Shown here piece by piece: positions 43,596-52,316 of a stretch of DNA of 64,000 nucleotides. The translations under genes and the position numbers were made by a program. Origin of the DNA: Bacteroidales bacterium (lineage in GTDB: Bacteria > Bacteroidota > Bacteroidia > Bacteroidales > F082); assembly GCA_029983675.1 (NCBI GenBank), contig JASBYY010000007.1, positions 8,612 to 72,611 of the forward strand, in the 5' to 3' direction. The notes under the pieces are model-generated. The model was not told the DNA's origin. It was given only the letters and a program-made list of their open reading frames with translations, and made no database searches. Position 1 is the first letter of the stretch; the number at the start of each line of letters is the position of its first letter.

Positions 43596-44885
43596 TTATT
43601 TGATCACAATTTTCTGCACGATAGCATTCCGGTAGCAGTCGATCAGCTTGACAAAATAGACTCCTTGCTCAAGGTTCACGTCAAGTCTGTCCATGTTGCT
43701 ATTCACTATTTGACGATACAGCAGTCTGCCATCTATCGAATATACGGCTGCCATTGCTTTGGCACCGTCTTTTCTGACAATGTGTATTTCGTTTCCTATT
43801 CCTACGGGATTCGGAAAAACGACAAAGGCTTCCGCCGCGCCATCCGATATGGGGCAAGGCTTGGAAAAAGCGCCACAGTAAGGTCGTCCGGATTCATCAC
43901 TCTTCATGCCGACATACACGCGGTAGGTACCTTGGGGCATACCGCCACTTACATAGTAATACTGACCATTGGCATTTTCAATGGCTTCATTATCCTTATA
44001 CCACTGGTATTTCATGCCTTCGGCGGGATTCGGGTAAATCAGGATGTAAGCCTGCCCCGATACATTTCTTTTTACCACTATGTCATTCACTTGTTCCGGC
44101 TCCACCATTGTAAAAATAGTCACTTCCTTCTCCCCAACAGCAGAACAGCTCGTTCCCGCTTTTCGTGCTTCAACTTTTATATGCCCCTTGGGCAGCCCGC
44201 CATCCCACAACACACTGACTTTATTGCCATGAGGGACAGCTGTCCCGTTGCTCACCGTCCATTCATACTGCCAGCCTGTTTCTTGCTTCACCTCGTAGTC
44301 AACCGTTTGAAGATGACAAGCTGTTCCTTCTCCTATTATGATGATTTCCGGAATCTCGAAGACCGAGATGCGCACCACATTGCTACACACCGTATCGTTT
44401 CCATTTCCTGCCCAAAACCTCAAAAACCAGCCATCGAAATCAAGCGTCAAAGACTGACCCGTATAGGTGACAGGCTGACCGAACTCGCTTTGGGAAGCTA
44501 TCTGCCAGCCGCTTTCCAAGCCTTCAGCAATCAAAGGTTCATGAAGCGTTAGCATTTCGCCCGAGCAAATCGCATCAGGCGCATCGAGATGGAAAGACAA
44601 TGGGAGGCGGGCAGATACCGTTACATCGTATGCAGGCATCACAAAAACGTTGTTGACAACATTTACCAAGGTATTGGGATCGTCGCTTTTATATACGCTC
44701 CAATTCATAAAGACAAATCCTTGCAAGGGAGTTCCCGCCAATGTTACCGATTTGCCGGCAACCGCCAATGTGTCGGAAGCCACAATCACTCCGCCAACAG
44801 GCTGCACTACGGTAACCCTGTAACCCTTTCCATAAAGCATTGCGGAAAGAAACAGCGAAGCAATTATCAGAAACATCTTTTTCAT
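43596..44885 (-). CDS. T9SS-tagged cell-surface protein inside the T6SS operon
   Basis: 429 residues. A signal peptide ends near AMLYGKG. Residues 22-95 resemble a divergent InlB-type repeat (GYRVTVVQPVGGVIVASDTL; FVMPAYDVTVSARL). Two PKD/Ig-like beta domains follow (about 100-330), with Cys-Thr-rich SNGTAVPHGNKVSVLWDGG. The C-terminal 75 residues (FVVFPNPVGIGNEIHIV to IVQKIVIK) are a T9SS type A sorting domain. It would leave by the type IX route, not the T6SS, so a role as a surface partner, receptor or protective factor is possible. Unusual placement: 30 nt before the Ubl gene on the same transcript. Confidence 0.78.
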   Translation of the reverse strand: MKKMFLIIASLFLSAMLYGKGYRVTVVQPVGGVIVASDTLAVAGKSVTLAGTPLQGFVFMNWSVYKSDDPNTLVNVVNNVFVMPAYDVTVSARLPLSFHLDAPDAICSGEMLTLHEPLIAEGLESGWQIASQSEFGQPVTYTGQSLTLDFDGWFLRFWAGNGNDTVCSNVVRISVFEIPEIIIIGEGTACHLQTVDYEVKQETGWQYEWTVSNGTAVPHGNKVSVLWDGGLPKGHIKVEARKAGTSCSAVGEKEVTIFTMVEPEQVNDIVVKRNVSGQAYILIYPNPAEGMKYQWYKDNEAIENANGQYYYVSGGMPQGTYRVYVGMKSDESGRPYCGAFSKPCPISDGAAEAFVVFPNPVGIGNEIHIVRKDGAKAMAAVYSIDGRLLYRQIVNSNMDRLDVNLEQGVYFVKLIDCYRNAIVQKIVIK

Positions 44886-44919
44886 CTCATTATCGTTTTT
44901 ATTATCATGACTTTATCGT

Positions 44920-45840
44920 CTATTTGAATAGTTTTGAAAAAGCCGAAATCTGCCTTCCTGACATTCTATATATATCCTTGATCAAAGCTTTATGAGCTTT
45001 TGTCATCTTCACATTACAGGAACCCAAGCGTTTATGTCCTTCTCGCATGGCTTTCCCCATCGCATTATCCATCACCGACTTGCCGCGAGAAAAAGCCGAA
45101 GCCACTTGGTTTTCATCCGATGAAATGAAGCCCTTCATTTGGAATAAGTCTTTGTTTTTGTTCCATTCGCTCTTCAACAAGGAAAATGTGCTTTCGTTAG
45201 CGAATGCACTTCCCAAATCTCTCATTTCCAATCCAGTATCCGGCACACTGGCCAATACTGTCGATTGCAAGATTTTCCCCCCCCCTTTTACAAACGAAGA
45301 AATACCGGCATTTGCTTGCTCCATGGCATCACACAACTGTTCCATGCCCTTATGAATAAACGTCTTGCTCTCTTCAACCACATCGCCTGACAACACATCT
45401 TTCAACTTGACATCCCATTCGGAGCCATTGAGTTGACGAAGGGTCTCCGTTTTTAACGACAAGAAAAACTCTTCCACTTTTTGTCTGACATTCGGATTCT
45501 GCATCGGGAGGTTCATCCGGGCAATCCCAGATAAAGGTCTTCCCGCTGATTGGAACAGCTTATCGGCAATATTTGACGGCTGCAAGAGATGACCAAGCTT
45601 TGCTTCCCCTATTAGATTGTTATAGGCCGCACTGACCGATTGAGAGAGGGTTTCTTGTAAATCTTCCATTCCAGGCATGGATAGGTTAAAATCCGAATAG
45701 ACCTTGTGAAAAGAGGCAGAAACAGCGTCCCGCAACTTGTTCACAAGAAAATCCTGTTCCATGACATCCGAAACCGCATTTGCAGCATTCTTGCATGTAG
45801 CCGTCACCATTTTGTTTTCTATGTTATCAAAAAGGCTCAT
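44920..45840 (-). CDS. Unknown helical protein following PAAR; candidate effector or adaptor
   Basis: 306 residues without signal peptide or membrane helix and no recognised family. Almost wholly alpha-helical, with a Gly-rich KGGGK segment (about residue 187) encoded by a run of nine G, and a basic C-terminal third (KMTKAHKALIKDIYRMSGRQ). Genes just after vgrG and paar in T6SS loci often encode effectors, immunity proteins or adaptors; no toxin motif is seen here. No immunity gene adjoins it. The nine-base homopolymer makes on/off frameshifting possible. Confidence 0.55.
   Translation of the reverse strand: MSLFDNIENKMVTATCKNAANAVSDVMEQDFLVNKLRDAVSASFHKVYSDFNLSMPGMEDLQETLSQSVSAAYNNLIGEAKLGHLLQPSNIADKLFQSAGRPLSGIARMNLPMQNPNVRQKVEEFFLSLKTETLRQLNGSEWDVKLKDVLSGDVVEESKTFIHKGMEQLCDAMEQANAGISSFVKGGGKILQSTVLASVPDTGLEMRDLGSAFANESTFSLLKSEWNKNKDLFQMKGFISSDENQVASAFSRGKSVMDNAMGKAMREGHKRLGSCNVKMTKAHKALIKDIYRMSGRQISAFSKLFK
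45277..45285. repeat. Nine-base C/G homopolymer inside the unknown T6SS gene
   Basis: Nine consecutive C on the plus strand form three GGG codons of the minus-strand gene at 44920-45840. It is the longest G/C run I found in the window and a possible slippage site. Confidence 0.85.
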
Positions 45841-45843
45841 GAC

Positions 45844-45936
45844 TTAGGGTTGCTTCGAAGTTACAAGATAGGATAAGATCTTCTTATCGCCTTGAAAGCG
45901 AGCCCCAAACACGTTTCGATTCATTGCTATTTCCAT
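45844..45936 (-). CDS. Possible 30-residue small protein after the PAAR gene
   Basis: On the minus strand an AAGGAGAAGG sequence sits just before an ATG at 45936. It opens a 30-codon frame (MEIAMNRNVFGARFQGDKKI and ten more residues) that stops at 45844, 4 nt before the next gene. The ribosome-binding-like sequence is the strongest I saw in the operon, although this phylum depends little on such sites. The peptide could be a small accessory protein, a leader coupling translation of the next gene, or chance. Confidence 0.35.
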   Translation of the reverse strand: MEIAMNRNVFGARFQGDKKILSYLVTSKQP

Positions 45937-45963
45937 TTCCTTCTCCTTTATATTATTTGACAT

Positions 45964-47355
45964 TCAAGGTAAAACACTTATTGTTCCCGCCCACATACAC
46001 TGCAACTTATCGGTAATCAGCAAAGCCGGCTGTCCTTGCACAAGAACGGTAGGCTTTCCTACGGCCCATGGTGCCGGGATGACCGGAATACAAGGCTGTG
46101 GGGTCAGCACACCCCATGCCGCTGCCGTAGCCGCCGCCACTTGGGGATTGGCCAACGAGGTACACATGCCGCATGACGGGATATTGACGAAAGGTTTGTT
46201 ATCCATGATATTGGTCATGGGTGTGCCATTGAGAAACACCGTCCGCCCCGGAGTGGCAGCTATCGCCGACATACCGATGCCCATGGAACAGCACAGTTTG
46301 CCTCCTGTAGCCACATAGTTTTGAATGAGCGTGGTTGCAGCGCCAGCGGACGAACCTATGTCGGAAAACGTATGGGCGGAGGCAGAGAGTGCCAGCTGGT
46401 TGGACACAATGTCTCTCTTCAATTGCTCTTTTTGCTGCCTGATCTTCGACACTTGAGCAGCCGTTTTACTTATGTCTTCATTCTGCGACAGAAGTTCTGC
46501 GGCTTGGCTTTCAAGTTCTTTGATGAGGCGTTTGTCCTTGTCGATGAGCTGTTTCAGCTTGTCGAGATACTCCTTGATTAATTGCAAGGTCTCAGGAGGC
46601 AGACCCAATTTGTCGAGAAGTCCGGCGGCCAGGTATTCAGCATACTTCATCACTTTGTCTTTGGCGTCGTCAAGCATGGCTTTGGCCTTATCGACCATTT
46701 CCTGACACTTCTCCATTCTCTTTTCGTAAAGGATCTCCTGGTATTTTTCCACCAAGTTGCCGAGGGCTTCCTCTATCTTGTCCTGAAGCTGCTCCAACTC
46801 TTGTCCTATATCCTCCAACTGTGATTGCAATTCCTCAGCGGCATTTTGCAAAGTGTCTTCAAACTTGTCCTTGAGGTTATCCAATTGCTGCTCAAGTTCC
46901 TCAACCGATAGCTTATCCTGTTGGATGAGGTCGTTGATGTTTTCATAATAGCTTTCCAAAATCTCAGGGGAATTGGGAGAAAGAGCGCTTAAGTCTTCCA
47001 AGTCCTGGGTTAATTGGTCGTATTCTTCGGCATAATGGTCAACGGCATCATTTACAACAGCCTTGGCTTCGTCGATTTTTTCCTCGCATTCCTGGATCTT
47101 GCCTTCCACAAATTCCTTTTCGTCCTGATAGACCTCACCCAGTTCATTCTCCGTGGCATCACCCATCTCTTTTAATACCGGATTTGAATCCTTGATTTCC
47201 TCCAGTTTGTTTCCCGCCTCTGCCAATTCTTCCATGCTTTCGTCATACAAGGCTTGGGCTTCGGCCAATTCCCCGTTCAAAGCATCGCCGAAAGCACTGG
47301 CTTCTTCTTCAGGCCAGGAACGAACGACATCTGATGGCGGAAACAGTTTTGACAT
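45964..47355 (-). CDS. Coiled-coil protein with C-terminal PAAR-like (DUF4280) domain
   Basis: 463 residues. Residues 1-330 are highly acidic, Gln/Glu/Leu-rich coiled coil (VEELEQQLDNLKDKFEDTLQ; LEQLQDKIEEALGNLVEKYQ). Residues 335-463 form a PAAR-like domain of the DUF4280 type: GGKLCCSMGIGMSAI, GRTVFLNGTPMTNIMDNKPF, IPSCGMCTSLANPQ, then LVQGQPALLITDKLQCMWAG. Such domains cap the VgrG spike tip and carry cargo. The long N-terminal coiled coil is an unusual extension that may load or mimic an effector. Lies 17 nt after vgrG. Confidence 0.88.
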   Translation of the reverse strand: MSKLFPPSDVVRSWPEEEASAFGDALNGELAEAQALYDESMEELAEAGNKLEEIKDSNPVLKEMGDATENELGEVYQDEKEFVEGKIQECEEKIDEAKAVVNDAVDHYAEEYDQLTQDLEDLSALSPNSPEILESYYENINDLIQQDKLSVEELEQQLDNLKDKFEDTLQNAAEELQSQLEDIGQELEQLQDKIEEALGNLVEKYQEILYEKRMEKCQEMVDKAKAMLDDAKDKVMKYAEYLAAGLLDKLGLPPETLQLIKEYLDKLKQLIDKDKRLIKELESQAAELLSQNEDISKTAAQVSKIRQQKEQLKRDIVSNQLALSASAHTFSDIGSSAGAATTLIQNYVATGGKLCCSMGIGMSAIAATPGRTVFLNGTPMTNIMDNKPFVNIPSCGMCTSLANPQVAAATAAAWGVLTPQPCIPVIPAPWAVGKPTVLVQGQPALLITDKLQCMWAGTISVLP

Positions 47356-47372
47356 TTTCTATCATTTTTTTA

Positions 47373-49493
47373 TTAGTTGATCTTGATCAAAGCACCCTTG
47401 ACACTGCATTCCGCCTTGGCTTTCACGCTTACATTGCTGCCACTTAGCTCGGCGTTGCCACCAGCACTTAGGACAAGATTGCCTCCTGTGCTAATACCGG
47501 CACTTTGTTTGCCTTGGAAAGAAATCTTTCCGTCGGACTTGCAAAGCACTCCTTGTGATCCGTCAATGCTCACCACCTTCTCGCCCCCATGCACTTCCAA
47601 GTCGATCAGGTTTTCATTGATATGTATGCCCGTTTGACTATCGCCGATATAGACCGTGTAGTCGTTGCCGGCCCTATGCTTGGTGTCATGCCCCGATTCC
47701 ACAAGAAGGTCGTTTTCGGCTTTCATCTGGATGTTGTTTTTCGCTTTGAGAACAATGTCGTTGCCTGCACTCAGCTCAATGTTGCCGCTCGACTCCAAAC
47801 GGATCAGCTTGTCGTCGGTGGAGAATGTCAACATGTAATGCTTGGTGTGGCTGTCGTATATCTTGATGTAGCCGCCGTCCCCGTCCATGTCGTGTACTTC
47901 TACGGTGTGACCGCTTCGGGTGCGGAAGGCTTTCACTTCATTATTGTCAGTCACCCATTCTTTTTCGGGTTTCTGGTTGCCATGGTGAAAAGTGCCTACC
48001 ACAAAAGGCTTTTCGGCATTGCCATATTCAAAGTCCACCATCACTTCATCGCCAATCTCAGGAATCACAAAACCGCCTTTGGCTTCGCCTCCATGAGCTT
48101 GGGCGATGCGTATCCATGGCGTCATGTTAATCTTGTTTGTGTCAGCGTTTGGACCCGTATAATACTGCCAATGGAATTGTACTCTTATCCTTCCCAAGCC
48201 TTCAGGGTCGGCATTGTCCATGACTACCGCATGTTGGAGCTTGGCTGTAGGAAACACATCAGAATCGGAATAGGGGGGGGCTTCCACTCCATCGCTGATC
48301 GCAGTGAACAATGTTTCGTAGTGGCCTAAGCAGTTCCATGTTGTTTTAAGCCCTGTCACCATCAGTTTCTCGTTTTTGTGTATTTCCACCTCATTGCCGG
48401 CATCTGCATGTTCCTGGATGACAATTTTTCCGCCCAACATCAAATCAGTTCTGTTGGATACCCCGCGACATATTACATTGTTCGCAACTTTGTAAATCTC
48501 AGTCCCGTATGCGATGGTATTATTAGTTGATTCCCCCGTTTCTGAAAACGATGTGCTATTATAATGTTCTCTCGTTAAACATTGAATATCATGATTGCTT
48601 TTCTGGTAATTCAGCTTAAACTCGACATCACGAACGGATTTCCCCAATTCGGAATCGGTGCGATATTTTTTATTGGTGGCATAAAGCCAATATTGCTTCT
48701 CTTCTTCTATCCTATAATCATAGAAAAAGGAATTGGCTTCTCCATCATGAATGTTCAGGTCATATCGATACGACAAGAGATCCACATTGGGATAAAGGTT
48801 CAGGACGGGAACCGATTGTGGCTTTTTGCCAAAATACAGGCAGTTACGGCTCATATAGAAAAACTGTGCATAACGTTTCGCCAGCCTGCATAGGAACTGG
48901 TATCTCGTTTCGTTGTACTGAACCGTATAAGGTATGGGGTCGAAAGTCCGGTCTCCATAACCTACGTCAACAGTAATTTTGATGGGATTGCCTTCCGTGT
49001 CCTTTACCCCCTCAAGTGTTTCTTCTAAGATTTCCTTCAGTGTCATGTTTTCGAAGGAGCAGCAATGTGGACTGCCCATCAGCAGGTAGTCCAAGCTGTA
49101 GGCCACGCATTCGTACACCATGCCAGCCCCCAATGTGTCGCGCCTCATACTGACATTGAAAATGACGCCCGTAAACTCCCCATGCCGCCTGCCGTCGGTC
49201 TTTTCCTGCTTCTCGTCTCTCGAATCGGACATCATGAGGCTTTTAACCTTAGCGCCTAAGAGTTTCTTCCTGAAATCGAAGTCAAGATCAGAAGCCGTCT
49301 TGCTCAGACTTTTCTTGCGCATGGTAAAACGAAACTCATTGGGTTTCAACAGCTCCTGCGTCAAACTGCATTCAATGAAGTCATAATCGGACAAATATTC
49401 ATCATTGATGCAGATGTCGAGACGGGAATGGCATTTGCTATTCGCAGAGCCGCCAGTGCTATAAATATGGGAATCAATAAGTGGGATAGGCAT
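47373..49493 (-). CDS. tssI: TssI / VgrG spike protein
   Basis: 706 residues; trimeric tip of the T6SS tube. Gp27-like hub domains cover about 20-400 (YETLFTAISDG at the end); a gp5 OB fold follows (AVVMDNADPEGLGRIRVQFH, then MTPWIRIAQAHGGEAKG). The C-terminal needle has repeated short strands (IELSAGNDIVLKAKNNIQMK; NLVLSAGGNAELSGSNVSVK). No enzymatic extension is present beyond the needle, so cargo must ride on the PAAR protein or inside Hcp. An eight-C run (minus strand; 48273-48280) encodes the Pro-Pro of EAPPYSDSD and might slip. Confidence 0.94.
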   Translation of the reverse strand: MPIPLIDSHIYSTGGSANSKCHSRLDICINDEYLSDYDFIECSLTQELLKPNEFRFTMRKKSLSKTASDLDFDFRKKLLGAKVKSLMMSDSRDEKQEKTDGRRHGEFTGVIFNVSMRRDTLGAGMVYECVAYSLDYLLMGSPHCCSFENMTLKEILEETLEGVKDTEGNPIKITVDVGYGDRTFDPIPYTVQYNETRYQFLCRLAKRYAQFFYMSRNCLYFGKKPQSVPVLNLYPNVDLLSYRYDLNIHDGEANSFFYDYRIEEEKQYWLYATNKKYRTDSELGKSVRDVEFKLNYQKSNHDIQCLTREHYNSTSFSETGESTNNTIAYGTEIYKVANNVICRGVSNRTDLMLGGKIVIQEHADAGNEVEIHKNEKLMVTGLKTTWNCLGHYETLFTAISDGVEAPPYSDSDVFPTAKLQHAVVMDNADPEGLGRIRVQFHWQYYTGPNADTNKINMTPWIRIAQAHGGEAKGGFVIPEIGDEVMVDFEYGNAEKPFVVGTFHHGNQKPEKEWVTDNNEVKAFRTRSGHTVEVHDMDGDGGYIKIYDSHTKHYMLTFSTDDKLIRLESSGNIELSAGNDIVLKAKNNIQMKAENDLLVESGHDTKHRAGNDYTVYIGDSQTGIHINENLIDLEVHGGEKVVSIDGSQGVLCKSDGKISFQGKQSAGISTGGNLVLSAGGNAELSGSNVSVKAKAECSVKGALIKIN
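48273..48280. repeat. Eight-base G/C homopolymer inside vgrG
   Basis: Eight consecutive G on the plus strand, read as C on the coding strand of vgrG. A gain or loss of one base would truncate the spike near its hub/OB junction. Confidence 0.85.
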
Positions 49494-49511
49494 GAGTTGG
49501 GAGTTTACGTG

Positions 49512-49913
49512 TTAGACAATCATTTGAAAAGCGCATGTATTGTTGGATCCAAACACCATTTTGCCAGCCATGATGCTTAGCTTCAGATACATTTGGACAG
49601 CATTGTTGTTGTTGTAATACTCATACAGCCGCACGCAATACGCATCGACAAAGGCGATGGTCTTGGGACGGTCGATGTTGTCGTGGTTCACGGTGAAGAC
49701 AATTTTTCCGTCGAGGATCTTGTTCTTGTCAAACATCCATTCGTACAGGGCCAGGTTCGAGTCGTCGGGGGCTGCAATCACCACATTGATGAGGCCTCCT
49801 CTGGGACTATCCGTTGGACGCCCTGTAATATCCACCGCTTGGGTGAACTCATATTCGCACTCTATAACGGTGTACGAATGGTTCTCTATTGTTAATGTCG
49901 CGTTTAGTGCCAT
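49512..49913 (-). CDS. tssD: TssD / Hcp tube protein, copy 2
   Basis: 133 residues. EYEFTQAVDITGRPTDSPRG, then GLINVVIAAPDDSNLALYEW, is the Bacteroidota Hcp pattern: beta-barrel subunits that stack as hexameric rings. The conserved helix stretch (YEWMFDKNKILDGKIVFTV) is present, as is IAFVDAYCVRLYEYYNNN. It is clearly diverged from the other Hcp gene upstream and lies 18 nt before vgrG, so it may be the form matched to this spike. No C-terminal toxin fusion. Confidence 0.92.
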   Translation of the reverse strand: MALNATLTIENHSYTVIECEYEFTQAVDITGRPTDSPRGGLINVVIAAPDDSNLALYEWMFDKNKILDGKIVFTVNHDNIDRPKTIAFVDAYCVRLYEYYNNNNAVQMYLKLSIMAGKMVFGSNNTCAFQMIV

Positions 49914-49975
49914 TTTCCTATGAGATAATATGGAGACGGAGTGTTTGCTCCGCCCCCATAAGGTGGAACTTGGTG

Positions 49976-50368
49976 TTACGCCCAGTCGTTGGTGTAAGAG
50001 ACCGAACCGTTTTTAATTTCACGGCAGGACAGGACTATTTCCTCGTAATGGCCCATATTGTCCTCCCACATCTCGACAAAGTCAATGCAATAGCCATCGA
50101 CGAACTCGATTTTTTTCATCAGGTTGCCCGACTTGGTCTCGTTAAACTCGATGGAGCCGCTCTTTGCGAGATTCGGCGCTACCATCCAGTTCAGCAAATC
50201 AGGATTACCGTCGTTCAATGCCTTGACACGGACGGTGATCTTGCCGCCTCTCGGGATACCCGACATTTGGCCCTCGGCGTCCACGGCCTGGTTGAAAGAA
50301 TAGGTGACTTTCATGACTTCGCGTTCGGTAAGGCCGTCCACTTTTAATGTTACTGGTGTTTTTGCCAT
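49976..50368 (-). CDS. tssD: TssD / Hcp tube protein, copy 1
   Basis: 130 residues. TYSFNQAVDAEGQMSGIPRG, then GKITVRVKALNDGNPDLLNW, matches the same family. The end ENMGHYEEIVLSCREIKNGS is typical of the main tube Hcp in Bacteroidota systems. It follows tssC by 58 nt and precedes the second Hcp by 62 nt. Two paralogues in tandem suggest either mixed tubes or one structural and one cargo-binding version. Confidence 0.92.
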   Translation of the reverse strand: MAKTPVTLKVDGLTEREVMKVTYSFNQAVDAEGQMSGIPRGGKITVRVKALNDGNPDLLNWMVAPNLAKSGSIEFNETKSGNLMKKIEFVDGYCIDFVEMWEDNMGHYEEIVLSCREIKNGSVSYTNDWA

Positions 50369-50426
50369 AGTTTTAATTTTTTAATGGGTTAATAATGTAG
50401 TGTTACTTAAGTTGATAATTGTGTAT

Positions 50427-51797
50427 TTATTCAAGTTTTGCCTCTGCGTCCATATAGTCCTTATTGTCGGCTTCCAGCTTGATGACAAAGTTCTTTGCCG
50501 CAAAATAAGGGGTGATGGAGATGTCAACAGAGACGACTTTCGTCTTCGGGTCTTGTTTCGGATCGCCTAATTTATACTTCTGGAAGAAGTTCTGATAGCC
50601 TTGGTAGTGATTGAGGAAATCCTGAATCTTGTTCTTCAGCTTTTGGGGTGACTTATAAGGATCCCAGTTTTCCAATGCCACTTCATGCACATAGTTCATC
50701 AGCACTTTCTTAATCCAGTCGAACACACGCACGATGGGATATTCCATCATGGCATCCAAGTCGCCGTTGTATAAGGTGTTGTTGTTGAAGGCCATGACCC
50801 GTCCTTCGGAGAACACCATGGGCACCACATGGTCGTCCATTAAGGAGGCGATTTCCGATTTGAGCAAGTCGAGTTTCACTCCTTTCACATCGGCCACTGT
50901 GCCGTATTTCTTACCGGCGCGACCTTGTGAAATCGGCGTGTTTTCATCGTACATCATGCCTGCCAAAGCGCCGGCAGGTGAAATGTAGAAGGCTTCTTCG
51001 TACTGCTCGTCAAAACTGAGCTTTTCCGATTCGCGCCCAATCAGCCAGTTGCAAGCCATGACGACGTTTTGCAACGAAGCATCGCTATCGACGAAAGAGC
51101 TGGTGATGTCCTTCAGGTCTTCCAACGAATTTTCATCATCGATGGAAGTGTCGGTTACCAACATCACCTTGTATTTGTAAGCCATCTTGGCCCAACGCTG
51201 CAACTCGGTGCGATCTTTGAACACGCCTCCGGGGATGACGATGAAGCTGTAGCTGTCCTTCAGGCTCAGACGGTCAAAGGCACGTTTCAGCAGCTCGTCC
51301 ACCTGTGACTTGAAACTGGAGTCCGTGTCGGTGATGGCTTCCTTGGCCACATTGACAATCTTCAGCTTATCGACTTTTTCACAGCCGGAATTCTTGAAGA
51401 ACGCATCTATGGCGCGGTAGGTCCTCTCCAAGTTCTTTGAAGCATCCAATGCATCAGTGATGCCTTGCGACAACACTTTCAGGCATTTGGATTCCTTTTC
51501 CTTGCAACTGTCAACGAGTTCGGTAGCCGTTTTTTTCCCTTCGCCAAGCAGTGCTATCCAAGCCTTAAGCTCCGTGGCTAACAGTTCGCGTTTCGCTTTC
51601 TTGCGGCTGTCGGTCAGGAAAGATTCCTTGATGGCCTTTTTAGCGGGATTCATGTCTTCGGCAGCGGGAATGATGCCCTTGATGGCGGAAAAGCCGCCGT
51701 ACTTCTGTAGGAGATCGGCGACCTCTTTTTTCTGTTGTACCTGTTGCTGTTGTTCTACAACAACTTCTGAGGATTTTTGCAGTTTGCTATCTTCCAT
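50427..51797 (-). CDS. tssC: TssC, large sheath subunit
   Basis: 456 residues, cytoplasmic. It has the short Bacteroidota TssC form. Recognised by position 12 nt after tssB and by stretches such as YSFIVIPGGVFKDRTELQRW, VMACNWLIGRESEKLSFDEQ and YPIVRVFDWIKKVLMNYVHE. It forms the contractile sheath with TssB; the C-terminal strand (KVVSVDISITPYFAAKNF) provides the handshake. The N-terminal Gln/Glu-rich helix may recruit ClpV. Confidence 0.9.
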   Translation of the reverse strand: MEDSKLQKSSEVVVEQQQQVQQKKEVADLLQKYGGFSAIKGIIPAAEDMNPAKKAIKESFLTDSRKKAKRELLATELKAWIALLGEGKKTATELVDSCKEKESKCLKVLSQGITDALDASKNLERTYRAIDAFFKNSGCEKVDKLKIVNVAKEAITDTDSSFKSQVDELLKRAFDRLSLKDSYSFIVIPGGVFKDRTELQRWAKMAYKYKVMLVTDTSIDDENSLEDLKDITSSFVDSDASLQNVVMACNWLIGRESEKLSFDEQYEEAFYISPAGALAGMMYDENTPISQGRAGKKYGTVADVKGVKLDLLKSEIASLMDDHVVPMVFSEGRVMAFNNNTLYNGDLDAMMEYPIVRVFDWIKKVLMNYVHEVALENWDPYKSPQKLKNKIQDFLNHYQGYQNFFQKYKLGDPKQDPKTKVVSVDISITPYFAAKNFVIKLEADNKDYMDAEAKLE

Positions 51798-51809
51798 CTC
51801 TTTCGGTTT

Positions 51810-52271
51810 TTAATTGTTTTCTTCCAGTTCACTCAACAGATATTCCAGGTAGCTCTTCAATTCTTCCTTGCTGTCGGCATCTTTCAGAATATCACGCAGT
51901 TTTTTGTTCTGTTCGATTTGTTTTCTCACCTTTGCGACGCTGTCCATCTCGGTTTTCTGTTTCGAGAGGAACTCGCTGTTGGCCACTAAGTTGCCTTTGC
52001 CGCCTTCCGCCTCGAAGTCCTTGATGCTATTGAAACGCAAGGTTTCTGAAACAGTGCCTCCGGCCTCATCGGTAAATTCTACCTCGACAGATGGCTTGAA
52101 GTGGTCGAACACGTCTCCAATGGTTTTGGCATCTTCGAACAACTCAGGGTCTTCAGCTTGGGCGTCCGAAGTGAACTGATCGATGATAAGGGTCTTGTTG
52201 GTGTCGAGGGCACTTACCTGACTCCCCGATTCTTCATCGGTCGCCTTTGAAATAAAGTTTTTCTCTTCCAT
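51810..52271 (-). CDS. tssB: TssB, small sheath subunit
   Basis: 153 residues. KPSVEVEFTDEAGGTVSETL, then RFNSIKDFEAEGGKGNLVAN and SEFLSKQKTEMDSVAKVRKQ, match the TssB fold and its C-terminal helix (NKKLRDILKDADSKEELKSY), which interlocks with TssC. The N-terminus is a longer, acidic and polar lead than in proteobacteria. Lies 45 nt after tssH and directly before tssC. Confidence 0.9.
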   Translation of the reverse strand: MEEKNFISKATDEESGSQVSALDTNKTLIIDQFTSDAQAEDPELFEDAKTIGDVFDHFKPSVEVEFTDEAGGTVSETLRFNSIKDFEAEGGKGNLVANSEFLSKQKTEMDSVAKVRKQIEQNKKLRDILKDADSKEELKSYLEYLLSELEENN

Positions 52272-52316
52272 AATGCTATTTTAATTGTTATTAATGCTAT
52301 TTATTCTGGTTATCAA

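Noticed and set aside
44920..45840. Assignment of a toxin or immunity function to the protein after PAAR
   Set aside because: Position alone suggests cargo; no catalytic motif, pore-forming pattern or paired small gene supports a specific function.
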